Origin: Erigeron canadensis
Lineage: Eukaryota > Streptophyta > Magnoliopsida > Asterales > Asteraceae
Direction of reading: 5' to 3'
Length of the DNA stretch: 64,000 bases
Assembly (NCBI RefSeq): GCF_010389155.1
Contig: NC_057762.1
Span: forward strand, 3,583,513-3,647,512
In this document: in pieces, positions 1 to 12,317 of the stretch
How the letters are laid out: the number at the start of each line of letters is the position of its first letter
Numbering within the stretch: position 1 is the first letter of the stretch
Program-made: the position numbers and the translations under genes
The notes under the pieces: model-generated
What the model saw: the letters and a program-made list of their open reading frames with translations, nothing else
Database searches by the model: none
Told to the model about the DNA's origin: nothing

Positions 1-74
1 ATATGTAACTTTGTAGCCACCTGTTAGCTTCTTCACCATGCCTGGTTCATTATGAGTTAGTTAGTAAACCATAG

Positions 75-225
75 TCACATGGAACGCGGTACGATACGGT
101 ACGCGGAACGAAAACGGGTACGCGGTTCGTAGGCCTCCAAAATCCGGTACGAGGGGGGTAGGTTTATTCGGAACGCCAATTCAGTACGCGAAACGACGTA
201 CCATTTTCGGTACGTAAATTTTGTA
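75..225. repeat. GTACG-rich repeat patch
   Basis: The words GTACG, TACGCG and GGAACG recur about every 10-20 bases through this patch (for example ACGGTACGCGGAACG near 97), in an otherwise AT-rich neighbourhood. A short open frame on the minus strand (75-284) only reflects this composition. I see no family resemblance. It may be subterminal sequence of a DNA transposon that continues to the left of the window. Confidence 0.4.
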
Positions 226-544
226 CAAAACATATAAATAACTAACATATATAATAAAGCCTTGTTATTCATACTAAAATCCAAAAGTTGTTCATAATCA
301 AAATCATAGAAAAAAAAATCATAACTAATCGACCTTTAGGTTTTTAAAAACCTAAATATAAAAGAGCCTATATGAAAATTTTTATGGCCAATATAAGCCC
401 ACTTCCTTATAAAACCTAAAATATCTTATCCCACTTTAAATAAAAAATAATACAACCGCTATATGTCACTTTCTCCCCCAACGGAAAAAAAGACGATTTC
501 TCTTAGCCGGAACGTCGATTTGATATCAAAACAGAAATTATATG

Positions 545-716
545 AGTGTTCTTAAAATCCCATGCTTTTTCAATAAATATGTCATTCGATATATTTTTGA
601 CGAATTGTTAAATTCGAGGGCGCAGCTCGGGCGGCTAAGGTATTTGGCTATCACACTCTATGAGATATCACCCCACCATCTTACCGTAGAAACGCACGGG
701 TAACTTTGTCTCGTGT
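545..716 (+). repeat. Dispersed repeat, copy 1 (partner at 31,572-31,745)
   Basis: This segment matches 31,572-31,745 in the same orientation over its whole length. Both run from an ATATG(A/G)GTGTTCTTAAAAT stretch, through GGGCG(C/G)AGC and CGGCTAAGG, to a GC-rich end of the type GCAACGCGCGGGTA followed by CTCG. The GC-rich end can form a small hairpin. The copies differ by many substitutions, so the repeat is old. A Helitron-like 3' terminus is possible, but a canonical CTRR end is missing. Confidence 0.55.
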
Positions 717-799
717 ATATATATATATATATAATACTAAAAAAGGTTGGTTTGTGAGAGGTGATAATCTCCCACTCGGAAGAGTAATCAGATCTTATT

Positions 800-1290
800 T
801 TTAACCATTTTACTTTTTGTCACATAACTTTTGAAGTTTTAACTTTTGTCATGAAAGCTTCGTTTTAAAGTTTTTGTTTTTAATTTTGCCACGGAAAGTT
901 TATCTTTTACCACATAACTTTTGGTTTTTAAATTTTTTCCGCCAAAATTTCATCTTCACTACTTTTATATTCACAAAACTTTCATTTTCTTTGTTTTTAA
1001 CACAAAACAAGTTTTTTAACTTTCGCTTTAAAAAATTATATTTTTGTACCTTCTTCCCCATAACTTTGATTTTCATAAGTTATTTTTTTTTACCACGTAG
1101 ATTTTGGTTTCTGGGTTTCTAAATTATATTACCAAAGTTTCAATTTTTTAGTTTTTATTACAACTTTTAGTTTCTAAATTTTGGCACGAAAATTTGTTTT
1201 TTAGCTTCATGTTTTTTAACTTTTATCGTGGGAGTTATGTTTTTCTCCTGGGTAAAAATTTTTATAGAAACTAGAAAGCAACGAAGTTTT
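800..1290. repeat. T-rich degenerate repeat tract
   Basis: The plus strand is strongly enriched in T. Degenerate units such as TTTTGCCACGGAAAGTTT and TACCACATAACTTTTGGTTTT recur about every 35-60 bases. The 82-residue open frame at 874-1122 is a phenylalanine/leucine low-complexity product of this composition and is not called as a gene. Confidence 0.45.
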
Positions 1291-1636
1291 TGTTAGCTTA
1301 CCCCCGGAAAAATGGAGCTTTAGTTTTATAAGTTTATAATCTCTACGGCTTAACCATTATTTTAGTTCTATCTATCTATATTGACAATAATCTTGTTGGA
1401 CATTCATAATTTATTACGAGTATATGTTATTAAAATGATTTTGTTGTTAACAACCATTGGGATAAAAGCTTGATGAAAGAGAAAATAGTGTAGCACATAT
1501 AACACTCCTCATCATTTCAATACCGTCTTTTAAACATCGAATCTTGGTCTTACATAAAAATTTGCTCAATAATCTACCAAAATAATTCCCCATTGGATTT
1601 ACTAAACACCCATTGTGTCACCGTATTGTTGACCAT

Positions 1637-2083
1637 GTATCATTTATGTTCTTACTTTCTTTGAATTTTGATAATCTCCGTGTCTACTCACCTGTGCGGC
1701 CGTGACACGAAGATGAACGTCAATAAACAATGAACGTCAATAATAGGATAATCACCTGCTAATATGAATCCATTCTTTACTTCTTCCAAGAGGTTTCCAT
1801 AAAGAGGCGGTAATAAGATACATATCTTTAGACTGGGCCCGCGAAGTTACTTCCGCTTCCGACAATCATTGAACCTGGATTTAAGATGCACAACGATAAT
1901 AAGAGTTAATCGAGTCATTCTTGGAACGAATTGAACATTTCACCCTAGAAGATTAAAAATAAGTCATGACGATAGCAAAAGCAAAGACAAAGAGCACCTA
2001 AAGAGCTTTTTCCCTAATACTTCTTATTATCCACTTGACCACTACCTGAAAATTCTGAAAGAAAGTAAGAACATAAATGATAC
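1637..2083. mobile_element. Inverted-repeat element (possible MITE)
   Basis: A perfect 26-bp inverted repeat is present: 1637-1662 is the exact reverse complement of 2058-2083. The arms extend imperfectly inward through AATTTT. The enclosed sequence of about 395 bp is unusually GC-balanced for this neighbourhood and carries no open frame of note. I found no clear target-site duplication, so the superfamily is open. Confidence 0.5.
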
Positions 2084-2086
2084 CCT

Positions 2087-5000
2087 TCTTAATGTTTATT
2101 CGTCGAATCATTATAATTCCGGCCTTTTAGGACCAACGGTCTAAAATCTACTGGTTGCCTTGTCGCCTATGGCTTTGTTGAAATATCCAGTATCCATCTT
2201 CATGTTTACCTTTACTGTCGTATATGCTCTAGCTACGTTTAATATCATCATATCAGTTTCCAGTTTTTGTCTCTACAAATTCTACATGCTTATAGTAATA
2301 ATTTTTCTAACTATTCTAGATTCTTTTAAAGCATAATTATAGTAGGAAACTTTCAACACACTTTTGTTGTATCACTATGGCACATCAAACACAATTTACT
2401 TAATGTCAACAGCAAACATCGTATTTTTTATATGGGCATGGTGTCATAAATATTTTTGATTGAAGAATCGGTCTGAATACCATAGAGAGACGGCTGACAT
2501 AGGCTTAAAAATAGTAGGATGACCTACTACACATAATGTCCACATCTTTAACAAACCGATCTGACCAGTCATTTTTTGAGATTTTAAGCCTAAAAAAAGA
2601 GTCAACGTGCCATAAAAGCAAGTATGACCAAGTGCAGTACAAGTGATCAAACAAGCTGATTATTTTCTAAAGACCTGTATAGTCAGGAAAACTTTCATTA
2701 AACACCTTAGGTTCAAAAACCAACCACAATACTATTAGATTTACTTTATTTTTAATCTGTGTGATGTTTTTGACAGTCTCACTTCTCAAACACATTTCGA
2801 AGGCAGCATAAAAAAGTCAGATATTTCGACTTAAGAGGAAACACACCAAATAGGTTTAAATTTTTATCATACTTCAAACACCTTTGCCATTTTACTCAAA
2901 AAATTAGATTATAACTGATATGATTTTGTATAATCAAAATGAGGCACTAAAACCCGTTCAATATTGGAAGATTTGGTATAATCGAAATGGAATTGCAATT
3001 TAATAGTATTTTGATATTTTCAGGTTTTATGTTCAAACTTAAAGGAATCTAAAGAAAGCTTTCCTTAAATGGCTTCAGGCGTGGGTTCTAATTTCTACTA
3101 CGGATATGAGCCATTAGTAGCAGCTTCACGATTTTCGTTTATCTGCCTGATGTTTATGAGAAAACGTTTATATAGATAGGCCAAAAAATACATAATTCTC
3201 AACGTGGACCCAATGACTAACTCGCACATGACAACCTTTATTCATGATCTATAAAATTCCCAAACCTTTTAAGCATGTAATGCTTTATAAACAAAAGAAA
3301 GTAACATTTTTCATTAGATTCTATAGCCGACATAAGGCTCAGACTGTTTTCAAGACAAATGAACATCTAGGGAGCTTTACACTACCTGTGAGTATGAGAC
3401 TCTGCCTCTGTCAGCATGTCCCCAATAGAATGCTATGCATAAACAAATTCCACATATCACATATGATTAAATCTATATGAATATTGGATGCCACCTGCAT
3501 TACGTAACAGATGTAAGAAAAATTCTAACAATAAGCGATGAATATCATACTGCCCAAGAACCTTCATGCTAGTGAAATTATACTCCCAAAAATGGTACCG
3601 CCCATGAACCACATCAAGGATTTGTGATGGTGCTGATGGTTATTAAAAGAAAACAAGTGGATGCACGGGAAAAACAGGTAGTTTTTGGATAAATTACAGG
3701 CAGTCTAGATATTGTTTCGTTTACCAAATGAAAGTGGGTGCACCCACTGCCCTCGATTTTCCGCATACTCTTATATTGTGATTGGGTTTTAGTCCGTATA
3801 TATCATGAAGGAAAGGACAGACAGAAAAGTGTAGTTAAGCTTGCCTGCACCATTAGATCATGGTGCAAGATTTAGCACCAGTAATGATATCATATCATTT
3901 CTCTGGTCCCTTTAAAGTTAGATGATTTATAGCTTGAGTAGTGAATAAATTTGAAGAGAACTTATATAACCAGCTACTAATTAGATGCCTAGTTGAGCTA
4001 CATACATATACCATCAACGACATTTTTTTATTAAGGAAAGACCTATAGGGAACTACATGATAACTGTCTTAGATGAATTTGCACCATTGATGCCATAGGT
4101 GGTACAATCTAATTTCATATAAAAGGAAAAAAACTAATAATATCATACCAAACGAAGCCACCAGCAGAGTTCAAACGCGTCACAATAACCTGTCAAAAAT
4201 ATTTACAAAAATACATAAAAGCGTTGAATAATCTATAAAATATAATAATGTTCTATATAAACTTATCCCGAAACAATATCAATTTCATGATCTTGAAAAT
4301 TTAAAATTCATGTTCAATTACCACAAAAATTCTGAATTATTAAAATGAAAAATTACCCGGTTAAAAGCAATGATGACCTGAAGTGTACAATCATGCCACT
4401 CTATCATGTTGCTTCAACTTGTAGTCCTATCTTAGCAACTGAGAACAACTTCGAGATTGCAGGCCTTCCTGCCATCACTTTCAAACAACCCGAAGAACAT
4501 GGATAAATATCATAATATACTATTGTTAATTAAAATCACCCCTAAGATAAACAAAAACAAAAATCAGAGAAGTTCAAATACAACCTCTTCTTTGAGACAT
4601 AACAACAAAAACCTTGAAAGCAACAAAAATCTAAGAAAACTAAAAGAAGAAGATGAATCCATGGATTGTAGTATACTTTTAAAGGCCATTATCATATTTT
4701 ACATCCTTCATTATCTAAAAACCTTTAGATACACTTTCAAGTAATAATTGCAAATACATATATATACATATATCTATAGCACTACTAATAACAGTTGCAA
4801 AATCTGAAAAGACGCTCAATAATTCATATATCATTCATAAAGCAGGAAACTAACACATAAATTAACTATTCAATTACATCAAATATTCCACTCAACGTAC
4901 ACGAACCATAAACAACATACAAACAGCATAAAGCAATTAGAATTGAACATAAGAACACATCAATACATTAATTCCCTCATAAAATCTCATCATAGTTTTC

Positions 5001-5300
5001 ATCATTACATCTGTGCTTCACTGATTAAGATAAAGATGATACTATTTTCTCAAAATCCAACTTTCAAAATTACAAATAAATCAGTGATAATAGAATACTA
5101 AACTGACAGTTCTTCCAAAAAGAAATAAGTGCTAGTAGTTTGGACAGTCAAAAATCTTCCTAAAAGGTTAACAGGTTAACTTCATTCACTTGTTTTAAAC
5201 CTGAACTGGCCGCACTTCCTCAATCACTATAGACAAAAATAAAAAATAAAAACTCGGTTAGGGCATGTCAAAAATATCTTATGACAAGAAGAAGAAAAAA
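2087..5300. other. Intergenic, no gene recognised
   Basis: AT-rich sequence with only short open frames (2444-2650, 3244-3480, 4457-4744). None shows a domain, a plausible splice structure or biased codon use. 5160-5230 is probably the 3' flank of the zinc-finger gene transcribed leftward. Confidence 0.5.
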
Positions 5301-5305
5301 AAGAC

Positions 5306-7207
5306 TTACGATAGCTCCCCAGCAACTACGTCACCATTATGATAACGGGCCCAGTTGTTGAACCGCGGATCGTTGGATGGCATGACCCTCCGGCAGAGAG
5401 GGCAGGCGAGAGATTCGGTAAGTTCATGCATATCGGTAAGACACTGCACATGCATTACATGTAAACATGGCAGTAACCTTAACGAGGCTACATGTTGATC
5501 CCCAAGACATCCGGCGCAAGTCAGATCTATACTACGGTCCCCACGGTAGTTGGAAGGGTGGTTGTTAGGATGAAGAATAGCTGGACAAGGGGCGGGTAGT
5601 GGTAAGTGGAACCCAGTATCCACAAGCTCCGCAGTGCTGCGTTCTTGATCAAAAAGTAATACAAAGTGATAAAAGCGTACGTCAACGCCTGGGACTGGAG
5701 GATCCGGAATTACTTGGTAGGAAATTATAGAATACGGAAACGATCCAGGGTTTTCACGAGCTATTCTTGCAAAGTCAAAGTTGACTCTATCCACCAAGTA
5801 ATCAAACGGCCGATCAAAAATTAGAGACACAATTCAGGAAAAGACGGACAATCAGATATCAGATGGTGGATTCATATATTTATATATGGGGATATCTTCC
5901 ATGCAAGTGTATGTAGCGATTTTCTTACATTAACTCTATTAAAAAAAAAAGCCCTCAATTATTCCTAATTTGCCGACAATAAGGTTCAATTTGTCTCCAT
6001 ACTTATTAGTATATTTAAATGCAAAATATTTCATTGAATGTTAAAACCATTATCGCTTTCTAGAATTACAGTATTGAAATAATGAAAATGATGACTACTA
6101 ATAGTTTCATCTGGCAAAAAGTGTAGTGTATAATGGTAGGAAAATGTATCCCAAATATATAATTACTTCTCATGAACAGATAAACTTTTTGTTGGAGATT
6201 GTTTCAATAAAAATTGAAAACGAAATCTTTTCTTTTAAAATTTTTTTTAGTAAAAGTATAATAGGTATATTTCGATACTCTATGTATTTCTACAAAGTAC
6301 AACAACAGGACTCAATCCCTGCGCGGGGTATGGGGAGGTAAGCTGTAGACAGTCTTACCTCTACACAAAGGTAGAGAGACTGCTTCCATAGGGACCTCCG
6401 GCCACAAAGGAGTGCAAGACGGAAAATGAGAAATGTTTAGAAAATCATATCTGTCTGCCGAGAATCTGAAAAGAAGAATTACTTGTCTGCTGTGTTCGGC
6501 TACTATGCGGGTCGAACGTTTATCAATCATGCATCCTACCGATAGCTTAGAAACATGTTTGACAATACAAATACGAAAGCAACCATATTGGGCATATTTA
6601 ACAACATAAAAGTAGCAAACTAATATGTAACTCGAACAAGTAATGGGAAACAACCAAGACAAACATACATATAAATAAGAAATGACAAAACCTGAAACGA
6701 TTCGATTGAGCCAAGACAGTAATTTCTTCTAAACAACCTATGTATTTCTACAAAGTGAATGGTTTTAATATACAATAAAATATTTTATATTTAAATATAC
6801 CATTAATTATGGAGGCAACTTAATTCCGGGGAATTTTTTATAAAATGTTAATGCAGGAAAGTCGCTACATACACTTGCAGGGAAGATAAATATAAGAAGA
6901 AAAAATTTGATAAATAAAAGAACAAAAAATTATACCTATGTGCATGACTGAAATAGCCTCTGTCTCTGTAATGCTCAATCAGTTCTGTTGATTGAAGAGA
7001 GAACATGGTGCTTAAAGCTTGCCTATTGTGTACCCTACGAATATTTATTAGCTGCTGATGAGTTATGTTGAGAGGGCGAATGTTGTTTCCAACTCCGAAA
7101 AACATAATTGAACCACACTCAGGGCAATTAGGATAGTATGCGGGCCATATACGATCACAATTCTGACATTCGAGTCGGCCGTCGCCTGATACATTCACCG
7201 TCGCCAT
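5306..7207 (-). CDS. Zinc-ribbon plus RING-H2 protein, putative E3 ubiquitin ligase
   Basis: Proposed two-exon gene: exon 1 6936-7207, exon 2 5306-5786, joined phase 2, giving about 250 aa. Exon 1 starts MATVNV and has a CxxC...CxxC zinc ribbon (C14, C17, C28, C31). Its donor reads CATAG/GTATAA. Exon 2 carries a RING-H2 finger in the order C181, C184, C198, H200, H203, C206, C219, C222. The right-hand reading frame has no ATG of its own and meets a stop just upstream of 5830, which argues that it is a downstream exon. The acceptor GATAG/AGTC restores the frame exactly. An N-terminal zinc ribbon with a C-terminal RING is a known plant E3 layout. Ubiquitin transfer activity is inferred from the RING only. 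The intron (5787-6935) holds a retroposon tail. A strong donor-like GTAAGT overlaps the stop at 5306, so a further short 3' exon is possible. Confidence 0.6.
6299..6408 (-). mobile_element. RTE LINE / Au-SINE type 3' tail fragment
   Basis: Read on the minus strand, this matches the 3' end of the RTE LINE at 30,905-31,016. Both have GGTCC(C/T)TATGGAAGCAGTCTCT-like sequence, a GTAAGACT(G/A)TCTAC block, ACCCCGC and a GGGATTG(A/G)GTC(C/T)TGTTGTTG terminus. It is a short tail fragment inside the intron of the zinc-ribbon/RING gene. RTE LINEs and Au-type SINEs share such 3' ends, so it may be a LINE fragment or a SINE. Confidence 0.75.
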
Positions 7208-7220
7208 GTTAAACCCCTAA

Positions 7221-9356
7221 GACTATCCGGAATAGCCCGTTTCCTCTCTTGGAAACCGTTTGGAACGCCCCCGGAACGCCTCCTCTCGGCCCCGGGGGGC
7301 GTTCCACTTACTGAAAAAGCGTGCCCCTTTGGTTTTGTAACACGTCCAAAATGGTGTTTGCTAGTGGGCATATAGCCGTTTCTCCCTTGGAATAAACAAA
7401 ATATTTTTTCTTTTTAATTTTTTATTTATAACATTTCACCTTATATATATATATATACATACACATATATTCTTACATAACTAAACAACCATCTACCTAT
7501 CTATATTCATTCTTTCTTCAAATTTTCTTTAAAAAAAATACATACACATATTCTCTTATAAAATCACCATATGGATTCCGATGATTCATCTGGATCTTCA
7601 TCTGGATCTTCTAACGGTCACGACGATTACGCAAATCGTTTCCAGGCTATACTACAATGAGTTGCCCAAGTAGTTCAAAGTCGTCTTGCTGACCAACCTG
7701 ACGCAGTCATTCACCGAAGGCTTCCAGTTGACCGTAATCGTATTGAAGCACATGCGCGTTTGATGTATGACTACTTCAATGATCAACGGCGATACAACGC
7801 GAGACTTTTCAAAAAAAGGTTTCGTATGACAAAACCTTTATTTATGCGGATAGTCGGTGATTTGGAGGCTAGGTACCCATATTTTCAGACAAGATATGAC
7901 CGGGCTGGGAGAAAAGGGTTCGCCGGGGTACAGAAGTGTACATCTGCAATTCGCCAATTGGCATACGGCGTGAATAGTGATTTCCTTGACGAGTATTTGC
8001 AGATGTCTGAGCGAACTTCAAGGGAAGCGTGTCTAAAATTTTGTATCGGTAATATTTTTTACAGTGTATATATAATTATTATATTATATATATATATTAT
8101 TTACAGAGTATTTATACTTTTATATATATCATTCAAAGGTATACGGGAAATTTATGGGCCAACATACCTACGGAGACCAACTCCGACCAATCTGCATCGT
8201 ATGTACTATGTCCATGAACAACTTCTTGGTTTTCCCGGTATGATTGGTAGTATTGATTGTATGCATTGGCCATGGGAGTTGTGTCCGGCGGCTTGGCGAG
8301 GTACTTACACGAGCGGTCATGTGGGTAGATCGTCATTGATATTGCAGGCTGTAGCATCCAACGATCTATGGATTTGGAATGCTTATTTAGGACAGCAAGG
8401 TTCACACAATGATATCAACGTGTTTGAAGCATCACCGATTCTTGAGGAGATTATTAACGGCTTGGCACCTAGTGGTAAAAGTTTAATGATAAAAGTTTAA
8501 TTAAAATGTGTAATTGTAAATATTAATTTATTATTGAGTCAATTTTTGTATGTTTTAATTGTATTTGTAGTTCCGTTTTCGGCAAACGGAAATCATTATG
8601 AGAAGGGCTACTATTTTGGCGACGACATCTATCCTGAATATGCTATGTTTGTGAAGACGTTTTCCGACCCGATTGATGAAAAAAGAAGACTTTTTAAGAA
8701 AAAACAAGAGTCGGCACGAAAGGGTATTGAGCGGGCTTTCGGTGTGCTTAAAAAACGATGGAAGGTTCTAAAACATCCGGCGCTATATTGGGAGAAAAAA
8801 TCAATTCAGGATGTTTGTTATGCTTGTATCATATTACATAATATGATTCTGGAAGACGAAGGGAAAGCCGTGTGCCAAGACTACAACGCTCAAGAACCGA
8901 GCCTAAATCCCGCATATTGGAGTCAACAAACTCCAATGGAAGTTCGGATCCAAAATCTGCGTACCGTTAAAAACCGAGAAACCCACAACATGCTAACGGC
9001 AGATTTGGTTGACCATATTTGGGCGAACACACCACATGACTTCGAGCCTCCAGCCGATCCCTTCGCCGATCTTCGAGATTATGTTAGCACCGACGATGAC
9101 GACTCTTATTAGTTTTATATATTTTTTTATGTAATGTTTTTTAGTGTGATGTTTTTTTTTAATAAAATTTAGTATGTTTTATATAATTTTCTTTTAAATC
9201 AAAAAAAATAATAATAAAAAAAAAATAGGGAATGCCCTTTGAGGCATTCCTCCACCTCAAGGGAATGGTGGGAATGCCCCAAATGATTGAAGAGTGCCAT
9301 GTGTCTTGTTTTGAATCGAAGAGGGGCATTCCCACAATGGGCTACTCCTAGTAGTC
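7221..9356 (+). mobile_element. PIF/Harbinger DNA transposon, complete ends
   Basis: The element is 2,136 bp. Its ends are imperfect inverted repeats: GACTATCCGGAATAGCCC at the left, and GACTACTAGGAGTAGCCC read inward from the right. The 3-bp direct repeat TAA flanks it at 7218-7220 and 9357-9359, the TWA target duplication typical of PIF/Harbinger. Subterminal GGAATGCCC motifs repeat near both ends. It encodes one transposase. The second Harbinger protein (the Myb/SANT-like DNA-binding partner) is absent, and the transposase has a stop codon, so this copy is unlikely to move on its own. It lies 10 bp upstream of the zinc-ribbon gene's start codon. Confidence 0.9.
7571..9112 (+). pseudogene. 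PIF/Harbinger (HARBI1/ALP1-like) transposase, one premature stop
   Basis: Exons 7571-8048, 8139-8474 and 8571-9112 join in frame to about 451 codons. Both introns are small and AT-rich (90 and 96 bp), with donors CG/GTAATA and TG/GTAAAA and acceptors AAAG and GTAG. The N-terminus is acidic and Ser/Gly-rich. The catalytic DDE core is visible: first Asp in GSIDCMHWPW, second in GSHNDINVFE, and the Glu in GIERAFGVLKKRW. The C-terminus is acidic (STDDDDSY). Codon 30 (7658-7660) is TGA, probably a decayed CGA. The rest of the frame is intact, so the copy is young. A start at 7763 after the stop would leave the whole DDE domain. Confidence 0.88.
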
Positions 9357-9359
9357 TAA

Positions 9360-12310
9360 TTGGACTACTTTCTTTCTTACAAGCAAAAGTTAGGATTCAC
9401 TAGTCCAGTACTACTAGTAAGTAAGCAAGCAGTGAACTTTGAATAAGATGCATTTTTTGGTCCCTGTAAGATCACACTTTATATAACTCTGGTCCAAACT
9501 TATGCAAACTTTAAAATACAACCAAAACTAACTTGAATAATGATAGAAACAATTACTTTACTAGTCGTATATACAAAACTAAATCTAATAAAAAAGTTTA
9601 ACAAAAATCTGTTATAGAATTGATTGGTAATGGAAATGGATGCTTTGTTAATAGTGTTGGGGTCACAAATATTGTTATTACGTGTTTTTATGCAAGATGT
9701 GATAATTATGAGCAACATCCCAACTGCATTTTAACCATGTTTATATGTTGTCACACTATCCAAACCTAAATTTATTTCATATATAGTCGCCAAGTATATA
9801 TTTTTTTTGGGTCATATGCAAGTTGTTTAGCCTCCAAAAATAAAAAAGAAAAGTGCAATAAAAAGAATTAAAAACAGATTAAATATATAGGAAACAAAAA
9901 TTCACAAAAGAAATAGCTAAAATGATAAATCAAAGCAAAAATCAAAAACATTATTAAGACGGAGAAGGAGAAGTGGAAAACTAAAATACTCTAAAAGAAA
10001 TATATAAAAAATCAAAATGTCATACAACTAAAAACATAAGAAATCATATCTAAACCAAAACTATAACTAAAAGTCAAAAAATAAAAATAAAAAAGTAAAT
10101 GATTGAAACTAAAACTAAAAAATCTTTAATTAAAACAAAGAAAAAGAGAGTAACCAGAATTTATATATCATTTCATCAAATATAAAATTGTAAGGTATGA
10201 TGAAAGCATTTCTTTTTCTAAATAAAATATTTTTGAAATATCCTCGGTTCCTTACCAACGTGACATATAATGATTTTTTTTTAAAAACAAAAAGTAATTA
10301 ATATTAATACAAGGATGTTAAGTAAAATAAAATAAGTATTAAAGAAAAAAATTAAAATAATAGTTTTTCTCTTCACTGAAAATCATCGTGTATTATTGTT
10401 TCGTAAATCTCCGTGTATCAATTTATTCATGATCTAAGGGTCAAGATCTTATCCTATTTGTATTACTTTAATACTTATTTTACAATACACTAACCCTTTA
10501 ATACCAAAGCTTTAAAAAATCCTCACCAACGTGACAAATAAAATACCATAAACTTAACAACATTCATTTACCCTTGAAACAAAAATAAAATTAAAAACAA
10601 TATTCACGGTACCAGTAATCCAGTATCACTTCCCAAAAGCAAAACTATCCATATTTCTTATATATATACATACAAGTACTCAATTATTACACACCGTAAG
10701 AAAATTCTCAAACTGAACATGTTATTTCACAGATAATTAATAGGCAATTAGGCAGTATAAGTTCCAAGGATCTACTCAGCTACAACGAAATATAGAAAAC
10801 ATCGAAAACATTACGAAGTCATTTCAACTCCTCGCTATTGCATATTACTCTTATACTTTTCTAGCAGCACAAACCAGCTCATTTTCACCTGCAAATGGGA
10901 GAAAATAAAAAGAACTTATTCAGATTCCTTAAAGAAGCAAGTGCGTTATAAAATAATTTGTGCAAGAAGCAAACAATGAAGTATGTGGATAGAATTGAAA
11001 GACAAAATAACTACTGTGCAAACCAAAATTTGATATACGTGATAACATCTACACAAGAACAACAATGCACAACTCCAAACCTCAGCTGTTAGCTATTACA
11101 AAAATTCGTCAAACTAGACATGGTTGATTACTTTTTCTACCCGTTGTATTGTGCTCGTATAGCAACCCAACCATTATCTGAAGAGGAAGCGAAAATATAA
11201 AGCTCAAAAAAAAAAAACTACACAAAATTCTTCAAGAGTATTTTATGCACAAAAGAATTAAAACCTAAAGTTCCTGTCGATAAAAAGCCTTAAGGTCTGG
11301 TAGAAAATTGAAGTAGATTGTCTGCATAGATTGCATACGGGCTCATCAAATGTCAACTCAATTATAAGATACAAAAACCATCTAGAATTGACGGGCTCAA
11401 CAAATGTGAACTCATTTATAAGATACAAAAACCATCTATAGTTTAAGGGGAGGCAATTAAAGTTATTGAGTTGCAGAGAATGATTCTTTGATTCTTGTCA
11501 GATGATCTGCCGCTCACATGATACGAGAAGTCAGAGGGAGCCGCGAGCGCCTCCATGGCTCCCAATCTCTACGCAGTGGCCGACATTTGCCACTTGCAGT
11601 GTCCTCCAGGAGTAACTCTTGTACAAAAATAATTATAGGTACATCAACTACAAATGCATGTGTAATGTAGTTGTTACTCGTTAACCCTATAGTATCAAAG
11701 TAAATAAGAAAAGCTCGTAATGCATCCATGAACTAAGCAATCACACTAATCGACTAAACAATGTAATTGCCACGTGTTCTTAATATTCTACAGATTTTAC
11801 TAGTGCATTGTCATTCTCTATGGTGTGTTTATGAGATGGCGTATCCATGGTTATCTTAATATAACAACCCAATATGATCACTTTAAGGTAAACAAAAAGC
11901 AGATTATGCACTTGATGCATGTGTTCAATTATAACTGGCCCTAAAAGAATTATGATCAAAGATCATACCCTATGCTATTATCGTAAAAAAAAAAGGAAGT
12001 AATCAAATGCAAAGAGCATTTGTAATGGGCATCAATAATAACAAAATTAGAACATCAAAGACTTAAAGGATACAAGGGTGGATACAGATTTTTGAAACTG
12101 CTGAAGCCTGGATACCTTCCTACTGCAAGTTTGGTGAAAAAGGTCACAACGCAAATTAAAGCATGCTATCTGCTAGATGTGGCAAATTTGACTCATTTAC
12201 TCATAGATGGGTATAGAAGGGTTATAGCTTAACTCTAACAGGTGAAAGGAAAATATAGATTAGACACAAAAGGTCCATCGAATCAAATGCCACCCAAAGT
12301 GTGCTCTAAA
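9360..12310. other. Intergenic, no gene recognised
   Basis: Very A-rich around 9830-10340. A 53-bp tandem duplication lies at 11,340-11,446 (units starting GGGCTCATCAAATGT and GGGCTCAACAAATGT). The 71-residue minus-strand frame at 11,514-11,729 has no recognisable domain. I see no supported gene. Confidence 0.5.
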
Positions 12311-12317
12311 TGCCTAA

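Noticed and set aside
874..1122. 82-codon plus-strand frame
   Set aside because: Phe/Leu low-complexity product of a T-rich degenerate repeat.
1690..2160. Possible organelle DNA insertion
   Set aside because: Its composition differs from the neighbours, but I recognise no chloroplast or mitochondrial gene in it, and it lies largely within an inverted-repeat element.
11514..11729. 71-codon minus-strand frame (MDALRAFLIYFDTIG)
   Set aside because: Ordinary-looking composition, but no domain, no splice partners and no second evidence. Left uncalled.
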